A stretch of 64,000 nucleotides of DNA from Vibrio kanaloae (GCF_024347535.1 NZ_AP025497.1:2294001-2358000); one strand, 5' to 3'; positions 18,533-29,077 are shown, counted from the stretch's first letter. Made by a program: numbers and translations. Notes: generated by a model not told the origin, from the letters alone.

Positions 18533-19075
18533 ATGACTCAACATCTAGTAATCACAGCTGTGGGCACTGATCGCCCAGGTGTATGCAACCAAGTGGTTCA
18601 TTTAGTCACCCAATCAGGCTGTAACATTATTGATAGCCGTATCGCTATGTTTGGCGAAGAATTTACGCTTATCATGCTACTGTCTGGAAAGGCAAACAAC
18701 ATTACCCGCGTTGAAACGACCCTGCCCTTGCTTGGCCAAGAGCACGACTTAATTACGATTATGAAGCGCACTTCTCCTCATGATATTATTGAGAACTCAT
18801 ACACGCTAGAGGTGTTCGTTGAGTCAGACGACAAGCTTGGACTTACCGAGCAGTTCACTCAATTCTTCGCGGACCGAAACATCGGCCTCGACTCGCTTAG
18901 CGCACAAACCATCAATAAATCCAAGGTTCAGTTCGATAGCGACCAGTTCCATATCTCAATTACTGCTTCTGTGCAGTCTGAATGTAATTTGATGCAGCTA
19001 CAAGAAGAATTCAATTCGCTGTGTCAGAGCCTATCCGTACAAGGCTCGCTCAACTTTATCAAAAACAGTCTTTAA
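18533..19075 (+). CDS. gcvR: Glycine cleavage system repressor GcvR
   Basis: 180 aa with two ACT domains: residues about 5-80 (LVITAVGTDRPGVCNQVVHL) and about 92-175 (SYTLEVFVESDDKLGLTEQF). In E. coli GcvR binds GcvA and blocks activation of the gcv operon when glycine is low. No DNA-binding domain is present, as expected. AGAGA precedes the start. It is followed after 12 bases by bcp, the conserved gcvR-bcp pair. Confidence 0.93.
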   Translation: MTQHLVITAVGTDRPGVCNQVVHLVTQSGCNIIDSRIAMFGEEFTLIMLLSGKANNITRVETTLPLLGQEHDLITIMKRTSPHDIIENSYTLEVFVESDDKLGLTEQFTQFFADRNIGLDSLSAQTINKSKVQFDSDQFHISITASVQSECNLMQLQEEFNSLCQSLSVQGSLNFIKNSL

Positions 19076-19087
19076 AAAGGAAATATC

Positions 19088-19558
19088 ATGAATACGCTAA
19101 CGGCTGGTGTTCCAGCACCTGCTTTTTCTCTTCCAGATCAAGATGGCAATATCGTATCTCTTGGTGACTTCAAAGGTAAAAAAGTACTTTTCTACTTTTA
19201 CCCAAAAGCAATGACTCCAGGTTGTATTGTGCAAGCAGAAGGTCTGCGTGATATCAAAGCACAGCTTGATGACCTGAATGTGGTTGTTTTAGGTGTGAGT
19301 GTTGATCCAGTCAAACGCCTACCAAACTTCGTTGAGAAGAAATCCCTAAACTTCACTCTGCTATCTGACGAAGACCACAGCGTTGCTGAACAGTTTGGCG
19401 TTTGGGGTGAGAAAAAATTCATGGGTAAGATCTACGATGGTCTGCATCGTATTAGCTTCCTAATTGATGAAGAAGGTCAAATCGAACATGTCTTCAACAA
19501 GTTCAAAACCAAGACTCACCACGAAGTGGTTTTAGATTACTTCAATCAAGAAGCTTAA
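19088..19558 (+). CDS. bcp: Thiol peroxidase Bcp (peroxiredoxin), single-cysteine form
   Basis: Peroxiredoxin that reduces hydrogen peroxide and organic hydroperoxides. 156 aa. The peroxidatic cysteine is C46 in KAMTPGCIVQAEGLRD. In E. coli Bcp a second cysteine follows five residues later (QAC); here that position is E51 and there is no other cysteine in the protein, so it must use a 1-Cys mechanism with an external thiol. AAAAGGA precedes the start. It is co-transcribed with gcvR and ends at a strong terminator. Confidence 0.94.
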   Translation: MNTLTAGVPAPAFSLPDQDGNIVSLGDFKGKKVLFYFYPKAMTPGCIVQAEGLRDIKAQLDDLNVVVLGVSVDPVKRLPNFVEKKSLNFTLLSDEDHSVAEQFGVWGEKKFMGKIYDGLHRISFLIDEEGQIEHVFNKFKTKTHHEVVLDYFNQEA

Positions 19559-19631
19559 TGGCTGTTTCGGTTAAAAGCGCTAAGTAAAAATGAGCTTCTT
19601 AACCCAATGCACCGTAGCAAAAGAATAAATC

Positions 19632-19670
19632 AAAAAGGCCAAATCTCATTAAGATTTGGCCTTTTTTTTA
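19632..19670. terminator. Bidirectional terminator between bcp and perM-like gene
   Basis: 14-bp stem AAAAGGCCAAATCT/AGATTTGGCCTTTT with flanking A- and T-runs, between converging genes. Confidence 0.93.
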
Positions 19671-19705
19671 ATGGGTATTTGTTAGTGCTTACACTAAGTA
19701 CTTAA

Positions 19706-20782
19706 TTAGTGCGAGTGCTCAGGATCATCGTCCAACGCATGACTCGGTAAGGCATTCCAAACCGCTTTCACCAACGTGGCCAAAGGAATAGCAAAGAACA
19801 CGCCCCAGAACCCCCACAGCCCACCAAACACCAATACAGCAACAATAATCGCAACAGGGTGTAGGTTCACCGCTTCAGAGAACAGAACGGGTACTAACAC
19901 GTTGCCATCTAGTGCCTGAATAATACCGTACGCAAGTAACAGCCAGTAAAATTGAGGTTCTAGCCCCCACTGGAACAGGCCAACAATCGCTACGGGCACC
20001 GTTACCGCTGCCGCACCGATATACGGGATCAATACTGATAAACCAACCGCCACGGCCAACAGTGTTGAATAACGTAAATCTAGGATCGCAAAGGTGACAT
20101 AACTGACACCGCCGACGATTAAAATTTCAACTACCTTGCCACGAATATAGTTCGAGATCTGTTGGTTCATCTCTACCCAAACCTTAGTCGCTAAACGACG
20201 GTTTTTAGGTAATACACCACTCGCCATACTAACCATCTCTTCTTTATCTTTTAGTAAGAAGAAGATAAGCAAAGGCACAAGAATCAAGTAAACCGCAAGC
20301 GTGGCTAGACTAACAAGAGAAGCAACAGAACCTTTAACAACGCTTTCCCCAAAGCCTAGTGCTTTATTCTTCGCATTCGACATGACGGATTCAACAATCT
20401 GCAAGTTTGCCAACTCAGGGTAACGTTCAGGAATCGTCGAGATGAACTTTTGTAAGCCCCCATACATACTTGGGATATCATTAATAAGGTTACCAACTTG
20501 CCCCCAAATGGTTGGCACTAGGCCAAATAGCGCAAGCAACATTAAACTAAAGAACATCAAGATCACCAGCATCACAGAAGGCGTTCGGGGAACCCCTAGT
20601 CTCTGAAGCTGTGTTACTGGCCACTCTAACAAGTAAGCCAACACAATCGCGACCAATAACGGAGCGATTAAGTGGCCAAAGAAGTAGATCGTAATAAAGC
20701 CGAATAGAATGATGGCAACCAAACTGACGGCATGGGGATCAGAGAAACGTCGTTTATACCAACGATTAACCATTTCAAGCAT
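19706..20782 (-). CDS. perM: AI-2E family transporter (PerM-like)
   Basis: 358 aa polytopic inner-membrane protein with about eight helices, of the AI-2E transporter/permease family (PerM/YdiK/TqsA). Helical hairpins near the N-terminus (GFITIYFFGHLIAPLLVAIVL-type) are followed by a soluble loop (residues about 95-145), then paired helices with PYIGAAAVTVPVAIVG and VFGGLWGFWGVFFAIPLA near the C-terminus. The transported substrate is unknown. The start overlaps the stop of the TusA-like gene by 8 bases, so the two are translationally coupled. AAGGA lies about 10 bases upstream. Confidence 0.9.
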   Translation of the reverse strand: MLEMVNRWYKRRFSDPHAVSLVAIILFGFITIYFFGHLIAPLLVAIVLAYLLEWPVTQLQRLGVPRTPSVMLVILMFFSLMLLALFGLVPTIWGQVGNLINDIPSMYGGLQKFISTIPERYPELANLQIVESVMSNAKNKALGFGESVVKGSVASLVSLATLAVYLILVPLLIFFLLKDKEEMVSMASGVLPKNRRLATKVWVEMNQQISNYIRGKVVEILIVGGVSYVTFAILDLRYSTLLAVAVGLSVLIPYIGAAAVTVPVAIVGLFQWGLEPQFYWLLLAYGIIQALDGNVLVPVLFSEAVNLHPVAIIVAVLVFGGLWGFWGVFFAIPLATLVKAVWNALPSHALDDDPEHSH

Positions 20783-21014
20783 TTGATTGCAATTCCTTTT
20801 TAGTAACGAGGAGGTGATGGTAGCTAGAGCAAGCCTCAGTAATTACAACGTAGGCGTGCTGAGATAAAAAGCTCACAATATCTTTCATCGAGCTGTTATC
20901 AGAGACATAAATTGACAATGATTGTCCTACTTCTAACTTTACACTGTGACGCTTGGCTAATAATAACGCCATTGGACAGCGCTCTTGGCGTAAATCTAGA
21001 ATATTAGGTGTCAT
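20775..21014 (-). CDS. TusA-family sulfur-carrier-like protein
   Basis: 79 aa with the two-layer TusA/SirA fold pattern. The conserved cysteine is C13 in LRQERCPMALLLAK; classical TusA has CPEPVM, so the proline after the second position is missing here (CPMA). It is shorter and more divergent than tRNA-thiolation TusA and more like the small YedF/TusA-like proteins next to permeases. It overlaps the PerM-like gene. A role in sulfur handling is a family inference only. Confidence 0.83.
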   Translation of the reverse strand: MTPNILDLRQERCPMALLLAKRHSVKLEVGQSLSIYVSDNSSMKDIVSFLSQHAYVVITEACSSYHHLLVTKKELQSNA

Positions 21015-21192
21015 TCTTGGACTCGATGCTTATTATAAGAGGCATATTGTAATCTGTTTTTAAAAACGTGCCATCATTGATTCATCTTCCTTCATGATAG
21101 CGCACGCGCTTGGTAAAGGTTAAATCGGATACAGAACCAATTTGCATTGCACTTGTCTTACTGTCAGAAGAAACGGAGTATTACTGACTAAT

Positions 21193-22647
21193 ATGTTTAA
21201 ACGCGCTCGCTCAATTGCTTGCTTATGCATCGCAGCAACATTAGGTACCCCAACGTTGGCAAATACCAATAGTTTAGAGCTACCGGATATCGGCACAGCT
21301 GCTGGCGGTACACTCACTATCGATCAAGAACTTATCTATGGTGATGCCTACATGCGCATCATCAGAAACAGCCAGCCTATCGTCAATGACCCGGTTCTAA
21401 ACCAATACATTGATACACTGGGCCATCGCCTAGTCGCGAACGCTAATGATGTAAAAACACCTTTTCAATTCTTTATGATCCGTGATCGCAATATCAATGC
21501 CTTCGCATTCTTTGGTGGTTATGTTGCATTGCACTCTGGGTTATTCCTGCATGCACAATCAGAAAGCGAACTTGCTTCGGTATTAGCGCACGAGATCGCA
21601 CACGTAACCCAGCGCCACTTAGCACGCAGCATGGAAGGCCAAGCTCGTCGTACTCCAGCGACCATCGCAGCACTTGCCGCTTCTGTATTACTGGCTATCG
21701 CAGCACCCGAAGCAGGAATTGCTGCGTTAACCGCAACGACTGCGGGCAACATGCAAAGCCAAATCAACTATACCCGTAGCAATGAAAAAGAAGCCGATCG
21801 CTTTGGTATCAACACGCTAGCAAAAGCTGGTTTCGATGTGAATGCTATGCCACGTTTCTTTGGCCGTTTGGCTGACGAATACCGCTATGCCAGCACGCCG
21901 CCCCCCATGTTGCTGACTCACCCATTACCTCAAGACCGAATTACAGATTCTCGTGCCCGAGCTCGCAGTTATCCACCGCTAAAACTAGCTCCATCATTAG
22001 ATTACCATCTAGCGAGATCTCGCATTGTCGCGCGTTATGCGGGTATCAATAATGATGCGGCTCTAGATTGGTTTGAGCGCCAACTGAAAAAAGCACCTAA
22101 AGCTATAGTGCCGTCACTAGAGTATGGACAAGCACTGGTTTACCTAGATTCGAAAAAGCTAGATAAAGCCGAGCCTATTCTGACAAAGCTAATGAATAGC
22201 GATCCGACTAACCTATTTTATTTAGATGCTATCTCGGATCTGCATATTGAACAGAAGCAACCTGAGACTGCGATTAAAGAACTTAAATCTGCACTGGTTC
22301 GTCAGCCAAACAACCCAGTTCTAACCATTAACTACGCCAATGCATTGCTCGAGAATGAAGATCTACAAGAAGCTGTTCGTGTATTACAGCGTTACACACA
22401 CGATAACCCGAACGACGCCAGTGGCTGGCATCTGCTTTCAAAAGTAAGTACTAGCCTGGGTAATAGCGACGAAGAGCTCGCCGCTCGTGCAGAGATTTTG
22501 GCACTACGAGCCAACTGGAACAAAGCTATTCAGTACTATACGCAAGCAAGCCAAATCGCAGAACTCGGAAGTTTAAAGCAAGCACGTTACGATGCTCGAA
22601 TTGACCAACTGATGATTCAGCGTGAACGCTTCTTGTCGCTGCAGTAA
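21193..22647 (+). CDS. bepA: Beta-barrel assembly-enhancing metalloprotease BepA
   Basis: Periplasmic M48 zinc protease and chaperone that promotes LptD maturation and degrades stalled outer-membrane proteins. 484 aa. Signal peptide MFKRARSIACLCIAATLGTPTLA. The zinc motif is H133-E134-x-x-H137 in LAHEIAHVTQRHL, with the third ligand in NEKEADRFG. The C-terminal half (from about residue 270) is TPR repeats. The frame is open from 21142, but the signal peptide fits the ATG at 21193. The GGAG upstream is rather far (15 bases). It is followed by an arsC-like gene, as in enteric yfgC-yfgD. Confidence 0.95.
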   Translation: MFKRARSIACLCIAATLGTPTLANTNSLELPDIGTAAGGTLTIDQELIYGDAYMRIIRNSQPIVNDPVLNQYIDTLGHRLVANANDVKTPFQFFMIRDRNINAFAFFGGYVALHSGLFLHAQSESELASVLAHEIAHVTQRHLARSMEGQARRTPATIAALAASVLLAIAAPEAGIAALTATTAGNMQSQINYTRSNEKEADRFGINTLAKAGFDVNAMPRFFGRLADEYRYASTPPPMLLTHPLPQDRITDSRARARSYPPLKLAPSLDYHLARSRIVARYAGINNDAALDWFERQLKKAPKAIVPSLEYGQALVYLDSKKLDKAEPILTKLMNSDPTNLFYLDAISDLHIEQKQPETAIKELKSALVRQPNNPVLTINYANALLENEDLQEAVRVLQRYTHDNPNDASGWHLLSKVSTSLGNSDEELAARAEILALRANWNKAIQYYTQASQIAELGSLKQARYDARIDQLMIQRERFLSLQ

Positions 22648-22767
22648 ATTTTGATTTGCTAGCAAAGACTCGCTACCGAAATAAAAAGAAAGCTCAACAA
22701 ATACAATGAAGCCGCTCGAGTGGCTTGTATCGACGAATTAAATCAAAAATAATAGTGAGGAAGAACC

Positions 22768-23118
22768 ATGTCTGTCGTGATTTATCATAATCCACGTTGC
22801 TCAAAGAGCCGTCAAACTCTCGAACTGCTTGAAGCAAAAGGCGTACAGCCAGAGGTTATCAAGTACCTAGACACACCTTTAACTGTCGAGCAACTAAAAG
22901 TGCTTTTCACTCAGCTTGGTTTTGACAGTGTTCGCGAGATGATGCGCACCAAAGAAGCGGATTACAAAGAAGCAAATCTTGGCGATGCATCGGTTACTGA
23001 TGAAAACCTTTTCTCAGCAATGGCGACAAATCCAAAGCTATTTGAACGCCCAGTCGTTGTCGCGAACAACAAAGCAAAAATTGGTCGTCCACCAGAGCAA
23101 GTGCTAGAGATCCTGTAA
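22768..23118 (+). CDS. Glutaredoxin-type arsenate reductase-like protein (ArsC/YfgD)
   Basis: 116 aa, ArsC family. The active-site loop is HNPRCSKSRQTLELL with C11. Downstream are the arginine in RTKEADYKE and the KLFERPVVV segment typical of ArsC. The GAGGA Shine-Dalgarno is good. There is no arsenic operon nearby, and the gene sits with bepA and wrbA, so this is the chromosomal YfgD-type protein, whose true role is uncertain. It lies 6 bases upstream of wrbA. Confidence 0.9.
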   Translation: MSVVIYHNPRCSKSRQTLELLEAKGVQPEVIKYLDTPLTVEQLKVLFTQLGFDSVREMMRTKEADYKEANLGDASVTDENLFSAMATNPKLFERPVVVANNKAKIGRPPEQVLEIL

Positions 23119-24152
<1,034 letters not shown>

Positions 24153-24189
24153 TATTGGTTGGATTTTATAAAATTGAAAACCCAATAAA

Positions 24190-24228
24190 CAAAAAGCCCT
24201 GCGAGATCTCTCTCGCAGGGCTTTTTTC
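24190..24228. terminator. Bidirectional terminator
   Basis: 12-bp stem AGCCCTGCGAGA/TCTCGCAGGGCT with flanking A- and T-runs, between the converging DUF2069 and DUF2066 genes. Confidence 0.93.
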
Positions 24229-24262
24229 ATGTTTTCACTTCAATCTGTCATGCGGTAGATGA

Positions 24263-25528
24263 TTACGAGTGAGTCCATTCGTATACCAAGCTTGGCTTAG
24301 TGTGCACTGGAGCCGTGATGATGAGTTCTTCTTCACCAGATTCGTCTAGCGTCGTATCAGTCGTGCTTGTTAGCTCAGCATCCGTAGAGAGCTCGCTGCC
24401 TTTAATCACTTGAACGCTTGAGTCAATCTCACTTCCCTCGCCTTCAGTATCAACAGCGCTTGCTGAATCATCACCTACAGACATAGAGTTGTCTTGCGTT
24501 TCAAATTCAGGGCTCACTTCAGGTTCAATATAAGACTCTTCAACCTTAGCGACTTGGCGAATGCTTTCCACTTCTTGTTCAAACTCTTGTTGAGTTGATA
24601 GTAAGTGTATTTGGAAAGTGACTTCATTGTTTTGAATTTTCAGGATATCTAGACTTGCCACTGAGTTTAGACGCTTAAGCGCATTCTCCAAATGGAAAAA
24701 ATCCTGGGCGTTATTCAGGCTAATAAACTGCGTGAGAATAGACTCTGAAGATTCACTTGCTACGGTAACAGCACTTTTACCTGCGTAGTAGTTACTAATT
24801 TGATCAACCAGCGTCTTAGAACCCGTAGCACTGTTACCCGATATCGAACCTGTCACAGGTGAAGCTGGCGCACTCGTCAACTGGCTTGGCTTTTGATCAT
24901 ACAAAGTCCAACGTAATCCAGAAGGTTGAGCCTTTACAACAAGCACAGCATCAACAGGGTAACGTTGACTCGCTTTACTGATTGGCGTAACAAAATTTCC
25001 CCATAGATCAGAGATCTCAATGCCCGTGATATCGTCAAAATCGCCAACAGGTAGCGTCAGGGGTAATCCACGTTCTTTTGCGTTTACTTGTAAGCCTGCA
25101 GCTAACTGTGAATTAGTATGCTCCCATACTATATTCTTGTCGTAGTTATCTTCTTCTATCAACCAAACTAGGATGTTTGAACGAGTATCAGGCCAATACG
25201 GCAATTGCGCTTGAGTTAGTAATGAACGGATTTGAGCAGCATTAAAACGCATGCGTAATGTTGATTGACCATTACTTTCGCCAAAGCTCATTTGAGACAT
25301 ATACTGCGCACTCTTACGCATCGCCTTTTGAATAGTATCATTCGAAGCGACATCGGTTTGGCCAGTAGCACGTATCAATACCTGCTCCATGCCAGTATTT
25401 CTTGCCACTTGCTCTGACTGTTTACCTCTAGCGTCAATCGCAACCTCAACACTAAAGATATCTACTTGAGTTAAGGCATAGCTCGGAGAGGCTAATAATG
25501 CCATGAACAACAATGCTATGTAGCGCAT
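24263..25528 (-). CDS. DUF2066 exported protein
   Basis: 421 aa of unknown function. The N-terminal signal peptide is MRYIALLFMALLASPSYA with an AXA cleavage site, so it is periplasmic or secreted. The DUF2066 region covers about residues 20-290. From about residue 320 there is an acidic, Ser/Thr/Glu-rich low-complexity tail of about 100 residues. The frame extends to 25570, but the signal peptide and AGGATC support the start at 25528. It is encoded divergently from uraA. A conserved gammaproteobacterial protein, often near purM/upp. Confidence 0.85.
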   Translation of the reverse strand: MRYIALLFMALLASPSYALTQVDIFSVEVAIDARGKQSEQVARNTGMEQVLIRATGQTDVASNDTIQKAMRKSAQYMSQMSFGESNGQSTLRMRFNAAQIRSLLTQAQLPYWPDTRSNILVWLIEEDNYDKNIVWEHTNSQLAAGLQVNAKERGLPLTLPVGDFDDITGIEISDLWGNFVTPISKASQRYPVDAVLVVKAQPSGLRWTLYDQKPSQLTSAPASPVTGSISGNSATGSKTLVDQISNYYAGKSAVTVASESSESILTQFISLNNAQDFFHLENALKRLNSVASLDILKIQNNEVTFQIHLLSTQQEFEQEVESIRQVAKVEESYIEPEVSPEFETQDNSMSVGDDSASAVDTEGEGSEIDSSVQVIKGSELSTDAELTSTTDTTLDESGEEELIITAPVHTKPSLVYEWTHS

Positions 25529-25805
25529 ACTGATCCTAATATTCAAATCTTGTGCCTTGATGATAAGCAACTATGGATTGAGGGGCAAGGTCGATAACCC
25601 CCACTGTGTTTAATAACTATAAAATATCACCTAACCATGATAAATCGTTCACTTGTAAAGCGAATTTTCCTTATTTGGATCGAGGTAAATATCACTAAGG
25701 TAAATAAATTTGATCTATCTAGTGTAGCAATCGTTTGCCAAGTGATAGAATCCTGCGAATTTTATTTTTCGACTTTCATATAACGACCATTTTTAAGGAT
25801 TTAAC

Positions 25806-27044
25806 ATGAAAAATGCTTTGCAAGGTGCGCAAATGCTGTTTGTAGCTTTTGGTGCACTTGTATTAGTGCCGCTACTGACAGGGCTTGATCCTAACGTTGC
25901 ACTTTTTGGCGCGGGTATCGGTACCCTTATATTCCAACTTATTACACGCCGTTCAGTGCCAATCTTCTTAGCGTCTTCTTTCGCCTTCATCGCACCTATC
26001 ATGTTCGGAATTCAGACTTGGGGTGTAGGAGCAACCATGGGTGGCCTTATGGCGGCAGGAGTTGTGTATGTATTAATGGGAGCTTTGATAAAAGTACGAG
26101 GCGTTGCCTTCATTCATAAACTACTTCCACCCGTCGTTGTTGGCCCAGTCATCATGGTTATCGGTTTAGGCCTTGCGCCTGTTGCGGTAAACATGGCGCT
26201 AGGTAAAACAGGCGACGGTGCGGTTCAGCTTGTCGATGCAGATGCTGCACTGTGGATCTCTTCGATTTCACTGTTAGTGACGATTATCATCAGTGTGTTT
26301 TCAAAAGGCTTCCTTAAACTGCTGCCTATCTTCGGCGGTATTGTTGCGGGTTATATCACCAGCCTGATATATGGTGCAGTAGACTTCACACCCGTGGCTC
26401 AAGCGTCTTGGTTGGCACTACCAAACTTCACAACACCTGAGTTCAACATCAACGCTATCTTCTTTATGGTATTTGTCGCCATTGCACCGGCCGTTGAGCA
26501 CGTTGGCGACATGCTTGCCATCTCTAACGTAACTGGCAAAGACTACCTTAAAAAACCAGGTTTACACCGCACTATCACTGGCGACGGTGTAGCAACGATT
26601 GCGGCTTCTATGCTGGGCGCGCCACCAAATACAACGTACAGTGAAGTAACTGGTGCGGTAATGCTAACGAAAGCATTTAACCCAGTGATCATGACTTGGG
26701 CAGCCGTTACGGCCATTGTTTTAGCCTTGGTTGGTAAGCTAGGCGCACTACTTCAAACGATTCCAGTTCCAGTGATGGGCGGTATTATGATTCTGCTGTT
26801 TGGTTCAATCGCAACAGTTGGGCTCAATACTCTCATCAAGAACAATGTAGACCTGCATAAATCACGTAATCTTGTGATTGTGGGTATTACTTTAGTCTTT
26901 GGTATTGGCGGCATGGCCTTTGGTATCGGTGACTTCAGCCTACAAGGCGTAAGCTTGTGTGGTATCGTGGCGATTCTACTGAACCTAGTTCTTCCTGAAG
27001 AGCTAGGCGACAACACAGTAGTAGACAAAGCTCAAATCGATTAA
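25806..27044 (+). CDS. uraA: Uracil permease (nucleobase:cation symporter 2 family)
   Basis: Proton-coupled uracil uptake protein of the inner membrane. 412 aa with about 14 hydrophobic segments. Family motifs include the glutamate in APAVEHVGDMLAISN and the GAPPNTTYSEVTGA segment. AAGGA precedes the start. In E. coli uraA lies downstream of upp on the same strand; here upp is convergent on the other strand, so the two are not co-transcribed. Confidence 0.95.
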   Translation: MKNALQGAQMLFVAFGALVLVPLLTGLDPNVALFGAGIGTLIFQLITRRSVPIFLASSFAFIAPIMFGIQTWGVGATMGGLMAAGVVYVLMGALIKVRGVAFIHKLLPPVVVGPVIMVIGLGLAPVAVNMALGKTGDGAVQLVDADAALWISSISLLVTIIISVFSKGFLKLLPIFGGIVAGYITSLIYGAVDFTPVAQASWLALPNFTTPEFNINAIFFMVFVAIAPAVEHVGDMLAISNVTGKDYLKKPGLHRTITGDGVATIAASMLGAPPNTTYSEVTGAVMLTKAFNPVIMTWAAVTAIVLALVGKLGALLQTIPVPVMGGIMILLFGSIATVGLNTLIKNNVDLHKSRNLVIVGITLVFGIGGMAFGIGDFSLQGVSLCGIVAILLNLVLPEELGDNTVVDKAQID

Positions 27045-27090
27045 GCAATCGGTAACGCTAGATTTAAAAGAATCACAAGCCAACAAGATC

Positions 27091-27126
27091 AAGAAGGGAG
27101 AGCACCGAATGCTCTCCCTTCTTATT
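27091..27126. terminator. Terminator hairpin between uraA and upp
   Basis: Perfect 14-bp stem (27091-27104 with 27110-27123) around loop CCGAA. Flanking U-run is short, but the stem is very stable and sits between converging genes. Confidence 0.85.
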
Positions 27127-27185
27127 AATACGGCTAAATTCAGCGAGTTAAGAAACGGTTTAGAGTAACTTAAGCTGAAACCGAA

Positions 27186-27812
27186 TTACTTAGTACCGAA
27201 GATCTTATCACCAGCATCGCCAAGACCAGGAACGATGTAGCCCTTGTCGTTTAGCTTCTCATCAATTGCAGCAGTGTAAAGCTCTACGTCTGGGTGCGCT
27301 TTTTCTAGAGCTGCAATACCTTCAGGAGCCGCTACAAGTACAAGAATCTTAAAGTGCTTACAACCTTTCTCTTTCATTAAGTCAATCGTTGCGATCATAG
27401 AACCACCTGTCGCAAGCATTGGGTCTACCACAAGAGCAATACGCTCCTCGATATTAGATGCAAGCTTATTGAAGTATGGTACTGGTTCAAGTGTTTCTTC
27501 GTCACGGTAAACACCAACAACGCTAATACGGGCACTTGGAATGTGCTCTAGAACGCCGTCCATCATGCCTAGACCAGCACGTAGGATTGGCACTACTGTT
27601 ACTTTTTTACCTTTAACTTGGTCAACTTCAACTGGACCGTTCCAACCATTAATAGTTACACGCTCAGTCTCAAAGTCTGATGTCGCTTCGTATGTTAGAA
27701 GGCTACCCACTTCTGTCGCTAGCTCACGAAAACGCTTAGTGCTAATCTCACCTTCACGCATCAGGCCAATTTTATGTTTTACTAGCGGGTGTTTCACTTC
27801 AACAACTTTCAT
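27186..27812 (-). CDS. upp: Uracil phosphoribosyltransferase
   Basis: Salvage enzyme converting uracil and PRPP to UMP. 208 aa. The start [19 protein letters not shown] at 27812 matches the family and has CGGAGTT upstream; the frame is open to 27827. The PRPP-binding motif is [11 protein letters not shown], and the uracil-binding C-terminus [18 protein letters not shown] is intact. Divergent from purM. Confidence 0.97.
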   Translation of the reverse strand: MKVVEVKHPLVKHKIGLMREGEISTKRFRELATEVGSLLTYEATSDFETERVTINGWNGPVEVDQVKGKKVTVVPILRAGLGMMDGVLEHIPSARISVVGVYRDEETLEPVPYFNKLASNIEERIALVVDPMLATGGSMIATIDLMKEKGCKHFKILVLVAAPEGIAALEKAHPDVELYTAAIDEKLNDKGYIVPGLGDAGDKIFGTK

Positions 27813-27900
27813 TTCCAACTCCGGCAATATTTAAACAAACCTGTAGATTGTACACGAACTTTGTGGTTATTTCAGAATCTTTATTCTAATAAAAAAAACC

Positions 27901-27916
27901 GCGCAAACGTTTGCTC
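27901..27916 (+). promoter_or_regulatory. PurR operator upstream of purM
   Basis: Sequence GCGCAAACGTTTGCTC with a perfect 12-bp palindromic core GCAAACGTTTGC (27903-27914). The PurR consensus is ACGCAAACGTTTTCGT-like. It lies 66 bases before the purM start and overlaps a possible -35 for the -10 TAGAAT at 27935-27940 (spacer 17-18), so binding would block transcription. Confidence 0.87.
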
Positions 27917-27981
27917 TTCATAAACAAGCCCTGTTAGAATAACGCCGTTTTCACATCCAACTTAAGTTCGAGGACTATCCC

Positions 27982-29022
27982 GTGAGTGGTAATACTTCTT
28001 CTCTAAGCTACAAAGACGCAGGCGTTGATATCGACGCAGGTAATGCACTAGTAGACCGTATTAAAGGTGCAGTTAAACGCACTCGTCGCCCTGAAGTAAT
28101 GGGCGGTATTGGTGGCTTTGGCGCCCTATGTGAACTTCCAACGAAATACAAAGAGCCGGTACTTGTTTCAGGTACTGATGGTGTTGGTACTAAGCTTCGC
28201 CTTGCTTTGGATCTGAAAAAACACGACACCATTGGTATCGACCTAGTGGCAATGTGTGTGAACGATCTAATCGTTCAAGGTGGTGAGCCGCTATTTTTCC
28301 TAGACTACTACGCAACAGGTAAGCTAGATGTAGATACAGCAGCAGACGTTGTTTCTGGTATTGCTGAAGGCTGTGTTCAAGCTGGTTGTGCACTAATCGG
28401 TGGTGAAACAGCTGAAATGCCAGGCATGTATGAGGGCGACGACTACGACGTAGCGGGCTTTTGTGTTGGTGTTGTAGAAAAAGCTGACATCATTGATGGC
28501 ACTAAAGTAGCAGCAGGCGACGCACTTATCGCTGTTGGATCAAGTGGTCCACACTCAAACGGCTACTCTTTAATTCGTAAAGTTCTAGAAGTTTCTGGTG
28601 CTGATAAGAATGAAGAGCTAGAAGGTCGCACTATCGGTGAACACCTACTAGAACCCACTAAGATTTACATCAAATCAGCGCTTAAGATGATTGCCGAGCA
28701 TGACATTCATGCTATCTCGCACATCACAGGTGGTGGTTTCTGGGAGAACATCCCACGCGTACTTCCTGAAGGTACTAAAGCAGTGATTGATGGTAAGAGC
28801 TGGGAATGGCCTGCTATCTTCAACTGGCTACAAGAGAAAGGTAATGTGGAGACATTCGAAATGTACCGCACTTTCAACTGTGGTGTTGGCCTAGTTGTTG
28901 CCCTACCTAAAGATCAAGCAGACGCTGCTGTTGAACTACTGAAAACTGAAGGCGAAAACGCCTGGGTTATCGGTGAGATCGCAAACGCTGAAGCTGGTGA
29001 AGAGCAAGTTGAAATCAAATAA
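27982..29022 (+). CDS. purM: Phosphoribosylformylglycinamidine cyclo-ligase (AIR synthetase)
   Basis: Fifth step of de novo purine synthesis: ATP-dependent closure of FGAM to AIR. 346 aa. The start codon is GTG at 27982 ([16 protein letters not shown]), preceded by AGGACTATCCC. Motifs of the PurM fold include [14 protein letters not shown], the [11 protein letters not shown] loop and [15 protein letters not shown] PurR box precedes it. purN follows after a hairpin, so it may be partly co-transcribed. Confidence 0.97.
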   Translation: MSGNTSSLSYKDAGVDIDAGNALVDRIKGAVKRTRRPEVMGGIGGFGALCELPTKYKEPVLVSGTDGVGTKLRLALDLKKHDTIGIDLVAMCVNDLIVQGGEPLFFLDYYATGKLDVDTAADVVSGIAEGCVQAGCALIGGETAEMPGMYEGDDYDVAGFCVGVVEKADIIDGTKVAAGDALIAVGSSGPHSNGYSLIRKVLEVSGADKNEELEGRTIGEHLLEPTKIYIKSALKMIAEHDIHAISHITGGGFWENIPRVLPEGTKAVIDGKSWEWPAIFNWLQEKGNVETFEMYRTFNCGVGLVVALPKDQADAAVELLKTEGENAWVIGEIANAEAGEEQVEIK

Positions 29023-29048
29023 GTGATACGCTCACTTACTTAGTTAAG

Positions 29049-29077
29049 CAATGAGGACCCAGTGGTCCTCATTTTGC
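29049..29077 (+). terminator. Terminator-like hairpin in the purM-purN gap
   Basis: 10-bp stem AATGAGGACC/GGTCCTCATT with loop CAGT, followed by TTGC. A short U-run suggests partial termination. Confidence 0.75.

Noticed and set aside
22768..23118. Arsenic resistance by the ArsC-like gene
   Set aside because: No arsR, arsB or acr3 is nearby; the context matches the chromosomal yfgD gene after bepA, so an arsenic operon is not supported.
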